Assembly: GCF_040939455.1 (NCBI RefSeq)
Contig: NC_134109.1
Span: forward strand, 34,055,501 to 34,119,500
Direction of reading: 5' to 3'
From: Microcebus murinus
Lineage: Eukaryota; Chordata; Mammalia; Primates; Cheirogaleidae
DNA: 64,000 nt
A program made the translations under genes and the position numbers. Positions 46,757 through 60,009 of this stretch are shown piece by piece; the stretch's first letter is position 1, and every line of letters starts with the position of its first letter. The notes under the pieces are model-generated. The model was not told where the DNA came from. It worked only from the letters and a program-made list of their open reading frames with translations, and did not search any database.

Positions 46757-47515
46757 AGAAGACAGAATAATGGCCTGCAAACATATAAAAAAAAATGCTC
46801 AATATCTCTAATCATTATAGAAATGCAAATCAAAACCACAATGAGGTATCATCTAACCCCAGTGAGATTGGCCCGTATGAAGAAATCCCTAAACAACAAA
46901 TGCTGGTGAGCATGTGGAGAGACAGGAACACTGTTACACTGCTAGTGGGACTGCAAATTAGTGCAACCTTTGTGGAAAAGAATTTGGAGATACCTCAGAC
47001 AGCTAGGAATAGAAATACCATTCGACCCAGCAATAGCATTATTAGGCATCTACCCAAAAGAGCATAAGACATTCTATTATAAAGACATCTGCACCCGAAT
47101 GTTTATGGCAGCACAATTCACTATTGCAAGGATGTGGAAACAACCCAAGTGCCCATCAATTCATGAGTGGATAATTAAAATTTGGTATATGTTTACAATG
47201 GTATATTACTCAATTCTAAGAAACGACAGCAAGCTAGCACTGCTTATATTATCCTGGATTCAGCTTAAGCCCATTATCCAAAGTGAGGTGACACAAGATC
47301 AGAAAAATGGGCTCCACATGTACTCGCTGGCACATTGGTACTGACTGATTATCAATATGGTGCTCAAAGGGTGGTGGTGTTCAACAGAATTTTGGGGGTG
47401 GGGAGATAGACTCACATCTGAGGGATGTGATGAACAGTGTGGAGGGGAAGGGTATACCTCTAACCTTTGCTAGATAAAGGCAAAGTTATAAAATCTAACC
47501 AAAATGTTAAAAAAT
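46757..47515 (+). mobile_element. Lemur-type L1, 5'-truncated, sense
   Basis: Starts aagaagacagaataatggcc in the ORF2 C-terminal domain. The 127-codon frame 46961-47344 is an undamaged ORF2 C-terminus (PFDPAIALLGIYPKEHK, CTRMFMAAQF, PSIHEWI) down to TGA 47342-47344. The zinc-knuckle-like region just upstream is frameshifted. The 3' UTR differs from the one of the 2391 copy (tcaacagaattttgggggtg) and ends in aaaatgttaaaaaataaaaa. Confidence 0.9.
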
Positions 47516-47716
47516 AAAAACATTTATTGGGTGTCGGGCAGGTATGGGAGGGAAGGGTATGGGTTATATATACATATGTACATTATAAGTGCAATATGCA
47601 TTGTCAGGGGGAGTGGACACGCTTGAAGCTCTGACTCAAGGGGGGAGGGAAGGCAATAGCAATGTATGTAACCTTAACATTTGTACCCCTATATTATGCT
47701 GAAATTAAAAAAAAGT
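47516..47716 (+). mobile_element. Second L1 3' UTR directly after the first
   Basis: catttattgggtgtcgggca ggtatgggagggaagggtat, gtggacacgcttgaagctct gactcaagg and acccctatattatgctgaaattaaaa match the 3' UTR of the L1s at 2391 and 16918 (aacatttattgggcgtaggg). It follows the first L1 without a gap, so it is either a second 5'-truncated L1 placed in the first one's A tail or an extended 3' UTR of a subfamily. Confidence 0.85.
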
Positions 47717-50479
47717 GAAAAAAAATAAAGCATTCAGTGTAACCCTAAAAAAAAAAAAATTTTTACAGAAGGAGTATATTTGACCATGTATTTAATTACT
47801 TTATTTTTGAGACATTTTGTGAGATATAGCATAAATACATAAGAGTGCATAAAACAATATAATTTCTTAACTTCTTTCATATTTTCAACTTCTCTGTGTG
47901 AGGCATTCTCAGTAATTTCTCATAATGTATTTTTTACTTTACTATCCTCTCTTTGCTTGGATCTGCTGTGCTGTTACATCAATTCAGTCGATTTTTAATT
48001 TAGATTTTTTTTTTCAATTCTAGAATTTCTAATTAGTTCTTTTTCACACTTGCTAGGTCACTGTTATAGTTTCCTGCTCCCTACTGACTTTTTTTTTCAG
48101 GCTTCTGCTTTTTAGTTTTACTTTGTTAAATCTACTAAGTAAGCCTAATTGTTTTATACTCTAATCTAAATCTACTATTTAATATTTGTGTAGAGTTGAT
48201 TCTGTAGTCTGTTTCAGCCAATTCTCATTAATAATATCTCATTTCCTTGTGGCTTTTCATATTCAATGTGAAATACTTTGTGGGATTTCTTTAAATTTTA
48301 AGACAAAGATAAATTTACTACAGAATTTATATTTGCTTGTGTCAGGTGTCCAGAAACACTATCTATCATGGCATACTTTATACTAAATTCATATATTTAA
48401 AGTTTATTCTAAGCCCAGGACGATGTGAATTTGAATGGCAAATTTATTCTAAGGCCAGTTTTTGATTACAACTTCTCAGGGCCTTTTCCTTACCCACTGT
48501 CATGTCCAGCTCTGAGACATCCTTTCTTCCAGTTTCCAGTCCCCTGGAATGAAAGTGGGGAGTAGGAAGTAGAGAGGGGGCTAATACCCCTTTACATGTT
48601 TAGTGGAGTGCCATTCAAAGAGGAAATATGAAGTAAGCACTCAAAAAAGAATTGTTCACAATAATAGTTGATTAGAGACATCAATCAATTTCCTGGCATT
48701 GTAAAGTCAGTTTTAAATATGATTTCATTAGGAGGGAGTGGGGAGCAAATTGTTTTCTTAACATTCCTTACAGAAACTTTCTTGGTTAATCAAGGTAATG
48801 ATTTAAAATAATAAATAAATTCACCTAACAGAACTCTAAACTTAAGGAATTACCATATATTTATTATGGGAATAAATATGTTGAGTAAAGGACTTTTATA
48901 TATTTATGTCTATTTAGATTAGGAATTGGCTATTTTAATGAAATCACTTCATCTAGATAAAGAAGGTCCTTTCTATCAGAGGATTCAAAACATTTTTTAA
49001 ATGACGGTAATGTAATGTTTTACAAGTAGGCTTTCTGCATCAATCTATTTCTGCTCAAAGGAAGATCAAAAACACATTTCAATAAAAAAACAAGAATCCA
49101 CAATGCAAAGATTTTTAAGTATTTCCATTTTTCAGATCATATTCTAAAATACTTATGGGTATTTAGCAGTGCAGATGGCTCGAAAGGATAAATATTTGTA
49201 GCTTAACATTTTAAATAAAGACTATACCCTTTATAATAAAATAACTTTATAATAGAATGACTTCTGTGACAACAGACTGTTCTTATGTAACTATTTTGGG
49301 GTAGGAAGAAAGTCTGTTTTAGTTTAACATTTTAAACTAAAACAGGAAAGAGTTTTGAATTAAAAGTGCTTTAATTTCTAACTTGAGTTTTAGGTTACTT
49401 TTTTGGGGTAATGTTCAAAAATGAATATAGAAAACTTAACAACTGCTTTCCTGTCATCACAACTGCCCCAGTGTACTTTTTCAAAATTTGCTATAGTATT
49501 ATAAGAATCAACTTTATTGTTTTAGGCAAATTTCACAATTTTAAATGTCCCCTATAAGACTAGAAGTCACTTGGCTATGGCAAGGGCAACCAAAGAATTC
49601 TAATTTTACCTTTGGGTAAAGTAACAACAAATTCACATAGAAGAGTTCTAATATTTTTAACTTGCTTCTTGCTTCTGACTCCAGCCAGCTCAGATTCCTG
49701 TCAGAATTTTCCAAAATATCTTTTGGATTGTCTTTTTGTACAAAAGAATACCAAGATATTCAGTTAATGTTGCTCATAGTATAGCACATTTAAATATTAT
49801 AAATTAAAAATAAAAACTTAAACATATGGTAGGGCTGGTTGGAAACTAAAAGAATGTATAAAAGGCTGTAAGCAAAAAGGAGTCACAAACAGGGAAAGAG
49901 TTCTGGGGCCAGAATTTGCTGAACCCTGGTGGCATGTGCTGATGTGTATTAAAGAACCTGGATGTTAAAGAACCTGACGCTTAAAAGCCAGGAACTTAGA
50001 GTTCAATCTGGATGTGCAATCACAGCATATAAAATCCAGATATAGTAAAAAACACTGAAAAGGATAGACTATGAAAAACAAATAAAAACTCTAAAAGGAA
50101 CTAACAGAGATACATGCTTGTCTGCTTTGGACTGGGTAAAACAGCAAAAGAAATAAGGCTACCCTGAGAATTAATAACAAAAAATCTCACAGTAGGGTAG
50201 GGTTATGGCCTGAATCCACAACACCCTCAAATTTAAAGTGGTTCCGGACTGACAGTATCCCACGTGTATGGGAGAATCAAATTCCCCTGTGATAAAATGA
50301 GAAGGGAAGAAAGAATTAAATTTCTCTGTAAAGGAAGGAGAAGTAGGGAAAGAAGGGGAAGAAGGAAAAGAACCATAAAAAGTATATATAGAAACAACAA
50401 ACTACAGAATCAAACCTAAAAAGAACCATAACTATTAGATATTAGTAACAAACATTAATATGTTTAATATGTTTAAATA
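47717..50479. other. Long unassigned AT-rich stretch
   Basis: No family or gene recognised. It contains a perfect 14-bp hairpin at 49314-49345 and a short repeat gttaaagaacctg near 49955-49980. The 66-codon frame at 48186-48386 is not a credible gene. Confidence 0.5.
49314..49345. repeat. Perfect 14-bp hairpin, 4-nt loop
   Basis: ctgttttagtttaa (49314-49327) and ttaaactaaaacag (49332-49345) are exact inverted repeats with loop catt. No known element end was recognised. Confidence 0.9.
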
Positions 50480-50880
50480 ACACACTAAATATAAGAAAAC
50501 TTACTGGGAAAATTTGAAAACATTCAACCAGGACTCCTATAAACAAAATATAATAATATTTTAATATTGGGTGGGGGGGTGGGGACCTCAAGAGACTACA
50601 GGAGATCAGATACAGCTGAAAAGAGAATTCATAAACTGGAAGACAGGTCTCAAGAAGTGACACAGAATTCAGCAAAGAATTTTATTATCATTATCAATAT
50701 AATATAAAATGATAAAAAATAAAAAAACAGAGGTTCAGAGATATGGAGAATGGTAGAGATAATTCCAAATATCATAGAAGTTTTAGAAGAGGACAGCACA
50801 GAAAATGAAGAACAAATAACAATGCTTTTGTATGGGATGCAAAAATTTCTTTATGATCTGAAATCACATAGGCAAGAAAA
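50480..50880 (+). mobile_element. Old L1 / HAL1 ORF1-like sequence, sense
   Basis: aactggaagacaggtctcaa gaagtgacacagaattcagc, agagatatggagaatggtag and agttttagaagaggacagca resemble the L1M/HAL1 ORF1 segment ('ctggaagacaggtctgaagaaattacccagaatgcagc...gatatggaggatag...'). Broken frame. A G-rich tract lies at 50568-50584. Confidence 0.65.
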
Positions 50881-51111
50881 CATTCAAAATGAAATGAAAA
50901 ATTTACAATAAAAAGCTAACTCTGCACTAGTTGACTTCTATAGACTATCAAATTATAGATAACCAAACTACAATTTTAACTATGTGAAACACTAAAACAA
51001 TCCATTCTCTATTATGGAAGTAAGGCTACCAAATACACTCAAATGTAATAATCCCGCAAATGATGCAAAAAGCCTGGATGTATGATAGGGACTAAGAATT
51101 AACAAAAATAA

Positions 51112-51400
<289 letters not shown>

Positions 51401-51497
51401 AAAAATCTAACCTTTAGTGTTTACTTCCAATTATAAGATCTATAGTGTAGTAGATCTTTGTTCTCTTGATGCTCCATCCAACTAACTTACCTAAGTC

Positions 51498-51867
<370 letters not shown>

Positions 51868-51949
51868 AACATTACCTTAAGAAGCCGTCATTACAGGGTC
51901 CCCATAAACATGAAAATCACTTGTTCTCAATCATAGAAATAGACCATGC

Positions 51950-52110
51950 AAGCTGTGGAATGAGATTTAAATACTAGTTTCACCTACTTAGCTGTGTAAC
52001 CTTGAGCAAAATATTGAATTTCTTTGACCTTTGGTTCCTTGCCTATTAAAATGGAAATATCACCATATGTCTTAGGATTGCTATAAGCATTAAACAAGAT
52101 ATATTACTTC
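51950..52110 (-). mobile_element. MIR remnant
   Basis: gctgtggaatgagatttaaa, acctacttagctgtgtaacc ttgagcaaaatattgaat and taggattgctataagcatta aacaagata follow MIR in reverse orientation. Confidence 0.8.
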
Positions 52111-52269
52111 TTTTTCTCTGTGTTTCCATAGTACTCTATTTGCCACTTATTATAAACATAAATTTCTTCTAGAGTGGCTACTGAAGACCAGATCTCCAGA
52201 AAAATGCCATAAAAACTTCTGAAGTCATATTTTAAATAATAAAAAACTAAATAAAATTTGGCTACATCA

Positions 52270-52560
52270 GAGGTTTCAAACTTTCTCAGTTCAAGGTGAT
52301 CAGAGTATCTCTCATGGCACCCTTAAAGTCAAAATTAGTTTCACTACTAGTTCTGTTTATTGAGTTGTTAGGATCTAACAACTAAGATTTTATGTCCTAA
52401 CAGCTTAGTGGCTATTTAAAAAAATAGACAAAAATTGAAAAAACAATTTTAATTTTATTTTAAATAATTATAATTACTTACTAATGGGATGGGTGTACCT
52501 GTTGGGCCCTGCACATACTCTAAAACCTGAGAATCACATTGGATACCACTGCCCTCATTT
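52270..52560. mobile_element. Possible old DNA-transposon remnant
   Basis: ggtttcaaactttctcagtt at the left and acctgagaatcacattggat accactg at the right resemble the ends of hAT-type elements ('...tgagaaccactg'). Interior not recognised. Confidence 0.4.
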
Positions 52561-53304
52561 CCTATTCCATATTGATTTCCTGTAGTATTTACTTTTTATC
52601 ACAATTAGCTGTGGGAAATCCAGCTTCATGAAGACATGACAGTATCAAAGGTGCAATCTAACATTGAAACTGTGAACTACCTTGTAATTTGTGTGGTGCC
52701 TAAAAGATGTTGCTGGTTTCCCTTCAAATTTTTAAATATACTATAGTGCTCCAAAGAGTTTTCTATGGCAACTTTGGGCATTCTGGTGTGCAGTTTGATA
52801 AATGTGGTTCTTAATTATGGCTTTTTATAGAAAAGAGCTATTAAAACTAATTTATTTTCATGGATCTTGATAATAGTCAGTTTCACCCAATTTCTATACC
52901 AGATCTCCTATCATCTGCGCCATTAACAGAATTCATGTTGAACATTAGTATCCTTTAACTAAGATAGACAGTCTGTCTATAACAATACTGAACATAGTAA
53001 ATACTGAATTTCAATACTGAATACAAATATTTGTTGAACTGGATTTGTAATAACTTTAGACCATAAAAATGTATGGTCCTTATCTTTTACTTTATCTCCT
53101 TAAACTAAAGTTCTTTTAGCTATAATCTAAAATGTTCACTAACAGTCATCATGGATTATAATTTTCAGAAATCATCAATTATAAATATGAATATGTATGG
53201 ATGCTATTTTACTATTTGTTTGCTATGGTTATGATTCTGCATTCTAGTTCAGACTCGACTCAGAAGACTGGGTAAATATCTATATAAAAATATATTTACA
53301 GAGC
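52561..53304. other. Unassigned AT-rich sequence
   Basis: No recognised repeats or genes. Confidence 0.5.
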
Positions 53305-54560
53305 ACCTAAGTGCCAAATGTTTTTCTAGCTAAAAGAAAGGTAAACAGAATGAATTCACAGCTCTCATAGAATTTAGGAAGATAAAAATTAAATAAGAAA
53401 GGAAATAAATTAATACAATAACGTTAGGTCAACAATGTAGTTGTAAGGAGAAGGCACTTTAGTAAAGGTTATATGAGAAGGCCTATCTGAGGAGGTGATG
53501 TGATTTAATATTCATAAAAAGCTAGAGAAAAACATTCTTAGGTAGAGCAGCAGTCTCCAACCTTTTTGGCACCAGGGACTGGTTTCATGAAAGACAATTT
53601 TTCCAGGGACAAGGTGGCAGGGGGGTAAGGGAGGATGGTTTTTGGATGATTCAAGGACATTACATTTATTGTGCAACCTAACTTCTCTGTTAATGATAAT
53701 CTGTATCTGCAGCTGCTCCCTGGCACTAGCATCACCACCTCAGCTCCACCTCAGATCATTAGGCATTAGATTCTAATAAGGAGTGTGCAACCTAGATCCC
53801 TCACATGCACAGTATATAGTAGCATTCATGTTCCTATGAGAATCTAATGCCACTGCTCATCTGACATGAGGGGGAGCTTATGCAGTGATGTACGTGATGA
53901 GGAGCAGCTATAAATACAGATGAATCCTTGCTCCCTTGCCAACCACTTACTTCCTGCTGTGCCGTCTGGTTCCTAACAGGCCACAGGCTGGTACTTATCC
54001 ACAGCTGGGGGTTGGGGACCACAGAGGTAGAGGACAGGAATTAGTGAAAGGCACCAAGATTGTATAGGATTTGGTTTATACTTGCAATAAAAAGGACGCT
54101 AGCATAGCTTGTGTGAAGAGAGGGAGAAAAATGGTAATGAGATGAGATTGGAGAGGTCAGGAACCAGAGTCTAGTAGTCTATCCTTAATAGACTAAATTT
54201 TATTCTGAATGTATAGAGAGCCACCAAAGGTTTTAAGAAGAGAAATGTCATGATCTGATTTACAGTTAATAAAAGGTTTCTCTGGCTGCTGTATGTAGAA
54301 TGGATTAGAGGATAACAAGAATAGAAACAGGTTATCTAGAAATACTGCAATAGTTGGCTTGAACCAGGATGGTAGTAGAAGATGTAATAGAGAAATAGAC
54401 AAATATGATATTATTTTAGAGGAGTAACTGATGGGATTTGGTAATGGACTAGATTGGGTAGTGGTAGTAAAGAAAAGGAACCAAAAAACCAAGAATATTT
54501 CCCAGTTTGGGGATTGAGTTATATTATCTTTGATAATTTTCATCCAAAATACCTCCCATA
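53305..54560 (+). mobile_element. Ancient common mammalian repeat, split by a hAT element
   Basis: The left part (53305-53547: agcacctaagtgccaaatgt, gcctatctgaggaggtgatg) and the right part (54033-54560: gaggtcaggaaccagagtct, gttttaagaagagaaatgtc atgatctga, tctctggctgctgtatgtag, gaaccaggatggtagtag) follow one old consensus in order ('cagggaaggcctctctgagaaggtgac', 'gagtgacatgatctgac', 'ctctggctgctgtg', 'ttggaccagggtggtagca'). Same family as 13740 and 24755. Confidence 0.7.
53540..54032 (+). mobile_element. hAT-type non-autonomous DNA transposon with 8-bp duplication
   Basis: Element 53548-54024 (477 bp), cagcagtctccaaccttttt ... gggggttggggaccacag; the ends are imperfect inverted repeats. AGGTAGAG at 53540-53547 and 54025-54032 is an exact 8-bp target duplication, the hallmark of hAT insertion. 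Interior text (accagggactggtttcatga, caggccacaggctggtactt) fits the 'ggcaccagggaccggtttcg...' family; family name not assigned. No transposase. Confidence 0.93.
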
Positions 54561-55051
54561 CAGTGTCTCTTCTATGCACAGGAATTAACAGAGTACTTCA
54601 GTTTTAACTATACCAGAATTAAGATAAACTTTTGTTATCTCAATATTACTATATAAAAATAAGTGATTATTTGATTAACATGTATCTTCCTCACTAGTCT
54701 AAAGACTCCAAGAGATCAGGAATCATGTTAGTCTTTGATCACTAAAGTAATTGCTCAAAATTTTTAGTATGAGTAAATGAATGAATAAAAGAATAAAGTA
54801 GATATAAATAGATCTATAGTAACAAAATAAAGAGACTAGCATAAGAAACAGACTTTATTAAAAACTGAATGAAAATTAGCACTTATAATCTAAAATCAAT
54901 TTGTATTACTGGATTTATACAAATAAGCATTAGTTCTTGTCTTACCTGAAAATGTCTCTTAGGCTCAAGGAGGAATAAATATTAAGAATTCTAATGAGAA
55001 ATGCCACGTGTGTCTGATCCTAAAAACATTTATTCAACATAGATTTAATGA

Positions 55052-55091
<40 letters not shown>

Positions 55092-56089
55092 AAAACATGC
55101 CAGGTGATCAAAATTAAACCATTTAATATTCCTCTTAAGGAGTTTTCAATTAATTGATAAGTACTATTATTTATATATTTGAATCAGTACTATTTAGTAC
55201 AACTTAGCTAAGATGCATCTCTTTCCACAGACCAGGATGCAGTGAAACTAGTTTTTAAAAAACTATGGTTATTTTAATATCATTTTTCTTCATGTAAGCT
55301 TTGTGATCTTTCATGTCTTCCAAATAAGCATTGGCATATTAACTATTTTGTCTATCTATACATCATGCTACCTCAATATTTTCTTTAAAAAACAATACCA
55401 GAACTTTTATTTCTGACCCAGATGGACTAACTGATATTGCATTTTCCCTACTGCCTAGAACAACTAAAAAAAAGTCACAGAAAATATATAAAATTATGGT
55501 ATTGGTATTCAAACAGTAAAACTGAGGCAATAAAAATAGCGATCATAGAGAGATGGGAAAGAAACAGGTGAGACCTATTTTAAAGGTGTGAGAGAGTTTC
55601 CTGGTGGCTAGCACAGAAGGGAGAACCCAGTTGGATCAGTAGACTCTGTGCTGAGGAGACCCAGGACAAGGAAAACACATGCAGGCACAAGCCTAAATCC
55701 TACGATAAATTCCTAGTAACTTTCCCCCCATTAACTTAACCAGGAATGGATAAAGCACATATTAGTCCTGATGATCACTAGCTGGTGGGCTTTGACAAAT
55801 GAAAGTTCTGGCAGAATGTTGAAGGGATTTTCACTGCTTTATACAATCTTCGTGGGAGATCAGACCAGAATTACAGTGTATTTAAGAAATTCTTCTACCA
55901 AGATCTCTGGTTCCATACAAAAAATGGGAATTGCTATCTTCTTTTCCTGACAACCTATTGACTATTAGTGCCCACAAGAGTCAAAACCTTTATTTTCAAT
56001 GTATTTAATCTTCCCTGTTGCAAAATTGATATATCTTTAATGCAAATTTAATCATATTATTCCCCTACTCAAATTCTCATATGAGATTA
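54561..56089. other. Mostly unassigned sequence
   Basis: Contains an L2-like stretch (about 54700-54790: aaagactccaagagatcagg...gagtaaatgaatgaataaaa) and the TA microsatellite at 55058-55089. The stretch 55400-55700 may be old L1 5' sequence, but I cannot support it well. Confidence 0.45.
55058..55089 (+). repeat. (TA)n microsatellite
   Basis: About 16 uninterrupted TA units. Confidence 0.97.
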
Positions 56090-56389
56090 ACATACAAGAA
56101 AATATAAAATTCTCAGATGTTATGTTTGATAAGTTTTGACAATTTTATATATTTGTGAAACTGCTACCTGAACAACATACAGAGTATTTTCCATTATTCC
56201 GGAAACATCTCATATTCTCCTTTCCAGTAACTTCCCTCTCCCCTAGGCAACTACTTTTGGATTTCTCTCACCATAAATTTGATTATATAATCTTTGGAAT
56301 GGTTTACTCAGCTCATTTTGTTTCTTTAGTATGATACTGCAACTTTCTACATATAAAGAGGATATTACTTCATGATTTTTTAACAGATA
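56090..56389 (-). mobile_element. Old L1M 3'-region remnant, antisense (tentative)
   Basis: taagttttgacaattttata, tgaaactgctacctgaacaa, ttttccattattccggaaac, cctctcccctaggcaactac and ctcagctcattttgtttctt resemble the antisense of an old L1 3' region ('...ccccagaggcaaccactgttctgatttc...'). Confidence 0.5.
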
Positions 56390-57145
56390 CAGGTTGAGTA
56401 TTGAAGGAGCTCAGGAAATTTCACTCCAAAAGATGACTCCTTGGTATAAAGAATATTTTGAATTAAAGGCTCTTAGAGATTAACAGGCCCTTAGAAGAGG
56501 CTTGCCTCTATCTGCATAAACCAAAAAAACCAAAAAGAAAACAATGGACTTCCCTTCCTCTCCCAGTTAATATATTACAGGAAAGAAGATCAAGAATGCA
56601 ACCAGACTTGGTCCAAATCATCTTAAACATAATATCTGTCTCTCAGGTTAATCTACAAGTCAATCTGTTTCTCCCATCTATTCATTCTCCATAGCAATCA
56701 TTTATCACCTCTAAACAGAATTACTCGTACTCCTCATATTCCCCCCTCCTGTCTAAAAGGTGAGCATAAAAATAACTGGATCCCACTGGGACACTGAGTA
56801 ATCACTCTGATTCTCCCCGTGCTTATGGTAAATAAACCTTTCTTTTATTAATCTGCCTTAATTGTGAGCTAATCTTTCAGTGAACTTTCAGGGGAAAGGG
56901 CAAATTTCCCCTCAGCCCTACAGTATACCTTATCCAAACTATTTTGGGCCAGAAATGTTTCAGATTTCAGGTTTTTGGGATTTTGATTTTGGAATATTTG
57001 CATACATACACATAATGAGGTATGAAATTCATTTGTGTTCATACACTTTACACATCCAGCTTAAATGTAATTTTATACAAGATTTGTAATATTTTTGTGG
57101 ATGAAACAAAGTTTTGATTGGAACCTGTCACAAGAGGTCAGGTAC
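56390..57145 (+). mobile_element. Tigger-type element, split by a solo LTR
   Basis: caggttgagtat (56390-56401) joins, across the LTR, to accttatccaaactattttg at 56927, giving the family start 'caggttgagtatcccttatccgaaatgctt'. It goes on with ttggaatatttgcatacata, cacataatgaggtatgaaat and acaagatttgtaatattttt gtg, ending around 57145 without the far terminal repeat. Same family as 43218-43560, in the opposite orientation. Confidence 0.82.
56402..56922 (+). mobile_element. Solo LTR of an endogenous retrovirus (521 bp)
   Basis: Begins TGAAGGAGCTCAGGAAATTT and ends ctcagccctaCA, the TG...CA ends of a retroviral LTR. GTAT directly before (56398-56401) and after (56923-56926) is an exact 4-bp duplication, as expected for gammaretrovirus-like (ERV1) integration. 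A polyadenylation signal AATAAA lies at 56831-56836 in the 3' half, and aataactggatcccactggg precedes it. No internal retroviral genes are present, so it arose by recombination between two LTRs. The subfamily is not named. Any promoter activity is inferred only. Confidence 0.92.
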
Positions 57146-60009
57146 GAAATTTTAGACTTGTAGCGTCATGTCCTTGTTCTAGGGATTTTCTAGTAGCCAT
57201 ATGTACTTTTTCTTGTGTTCACAGAGATTTTCTGATAACTACTATCCATACTCATATGAGGAAAATAATAATAACCTAAAATCATCAAATCATCACAGTA
57301 CTCTGGCTGCTCATTTTCCAGCTAATAATAATTAAGGGATCCCATAACATTCCTAGAAGATAACCTTAGCAAATCCAATTGAATCCAGAAAAACATTAAA
57401 GGGATTCATAACTGGTTTGATTTGCTCCTCACTGAGAGTAAAAGATAAAATGTACTAGATCTTCATTAGAACACATCTTTATAAAACCACCATCTTCTAA
57501 TTCAAATTTGTTATAGATTTAATTAAATTCTACCTTTTATAAATTTCAAAATGCTTGGTTTGCCATTATGTTTCTTCTGACAGATACTATCCAAAAAACT
57601 TAGAATGTTATTATTTCAGGTTTTTCTGGAATAAAGCTTAAAAAAAAGTAATGTAGTTCGTATTTTAAAATATTGTATTTTTATTAATTTAAGAGGGAGT
57701 AGATAAGGTATATTTGATTTGTATTACAAAGAAATGTTTACTTTGTAGCACTATTTGATAATTTATACTTTCTAATTTTAAAAGCCTTAGCAGTAGCTGT
57801 TACCATTAGAACTGAAATAAACATAAGTATCAGTCTTTATTTCATCTCATTTGATCTCAGAACCCAGACACAAGAAACTTATTTAGAGCTGATAACAATA
57901 ATAGCAATTACTATATTAAGGACCAGATTCATCATCATGGTACATCATAAATGTCAAGGCATAGTAGTAATTTGGATAGTATAAGTTGTCAGAAAGACAT
58001 TTTTGACCTCTTCAATACCATGGTTATATGCATGATCATCTTGTAATTCTATGTCAAACATCAAAAACTGAAATATTTTCTTTACAAAACCTGAAGCATA
58101 AGCAGAATTTTAATCTATTATACAAAAACTACATGAAATAGTCTGTATTTATAAAAGAATTGCAGGAAAGTGGCAATTAAAACTATCTGTCCTCTCCCCA
58201 CTTAAAAAAAACATTATTTACAAGGCTCTACTGCCATATGAAGCACATTATTTTCCAGTGAAGGCAATAAATGTAATGTGGAAAAAGATTAGGACAAAAT
58301 AAAGACCAAAGAAAGTATCTACATACACCTTAAACTTGACAGATATACAATACTGAAGTTTGCCAGGTGTGTTGTTAGTTCAAGCTACCAGAACCAGTCT
58401 GGCACTTGGCTTACAGGGTTCTTTTATAAGTGAGTAATGAAGTTACTTCCTGGCAGGCCCAGGAACCTCAGGATACATTGGGGACTTCAAGAAGAGAAGA
58501 ATTCAGTTAAATCTATAGGTACTGAACACTAAAAATGATGGTGAGTTCCCTTCTTAGTCTCAAAAGAATTGTAACATTCTAATTTGAGATTCCTTATGAA
58601 AAGTTCCAGCAAAGCAAACTAAAAAACATCCTATATGGTCAATCACTCTTTTTTCTGCACTTATGTAAATAATCAGGTCAAGTTGAATGAGACTAGTTTT
58701 CCTAAAAAGTTAGTCTTATTTTGATTATCATAAAAATGGTAGTGACAACAGAGTGAAAAAATTATGTTTAAATGGAAAACTATAGCACACCCTTGTATTA
58801 AATTTTAGTTCTTTTCATTGTTGTTAGGGTTTTGTCATCTATCTGCTTTACCTTTTGCCATCAAAATTATCCTTTAATTAATTAATTATTCATCTATTAA
58901 AAGATGCCAGCAAGGGATGACAGTACCTACTATATACTTAGTGGCTATATTTTGGTTTACGGTGCATATAAAGTTTTATATCTTCATTAATCCTATCAGC
59001 TGTCTTTTCATACACCAGCAGGTAAGTAGAATGCAATCATTAACTTTTACTATAAAGTTCTAGAATTGTGTTAATTAATGCATTTTCTCTATCTTTAAGA
59101 ATCAAAAGGGTCCTTGAAGTCAGAGCTCTTAGCAATTAAAGGACTCGAGTGGACTCAATTCCTCTGACTTTGTAGGAAGGTGGTTTACAACAAGATGGTA
59201 AAGTTTTGTTTTTATTTTTGGAGCTGCTACACAATATAAAGAAAGCTGAGTCTAAAAGGATGTTTCATTAAGTTTAATAAGATAATCGGAAAATAGTTTA
59301 TAATGTGTTCATATGTACATTTCCCCCTTTTAATTAATCCTAAACCAATCATTTTAAATTTGAACATATTCCTTTCACTTTTGTTCACTTGTCTATTTAT
59401 ATTTTCACACAACTGCAAATGTAGAGTACATATACAAATTCTGCTTTTACCTTCTTATATACTTCCCTATGATACTACTATATTTATAACTAAAACTTTT
59501 AATGATTATATAATAATCCACCAAACAGATAAGCAATAATTTAGATTTCTATGTCATCTGTGATATCAAAATTTTGGGAATAATAGGTAAGTTTAAAAAA
59601 CCTTTAAGATTATTTCTTCAGGAAAAATGATCAAAAATAAGATTTTTAAATCAAATTATGTAAAGTTTCCATAACTCTTGATAAAAATGTCAAATTTCTT
59701 TCCAAAGTTGTACAATTTACATAGCCACTAGTAATATCTGAATGCATGTTTTTATCACAATAGTGCAATTTTCTAAAACCCAAAGAAAATTTCTGAAAAT
59801 GTGTTCTTTATCAGGTTATCTGTGATACTTCTTAAAAATGTTCATTGCTGGGTCTTGCTCCTATTCTAATAAATCAAAATCTCTTAGCTATGACCAATGA
59901 ATATACATTTTAAATAAATTCTTAACAGTTGTACAACAAAATTTGCACAAGAAAGTTTGAGAACTATTCTAGTAAAGAGTGTATGGTGCTTTCTCAGATT
60001 AACTCAAAG
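57146..60009. other. Long unassigned AT-rich stretch
   Basis: 2.9 kb with no mobile element, RNA gene or coding frame that I can support. Confidence 0.5.

Noticed and set aside
46795..47067. 90-codon frame in the truncated L1
   Set aside because: Wrong frame for ORF2; the true ORF2 reading is the frame of 46961-47344.
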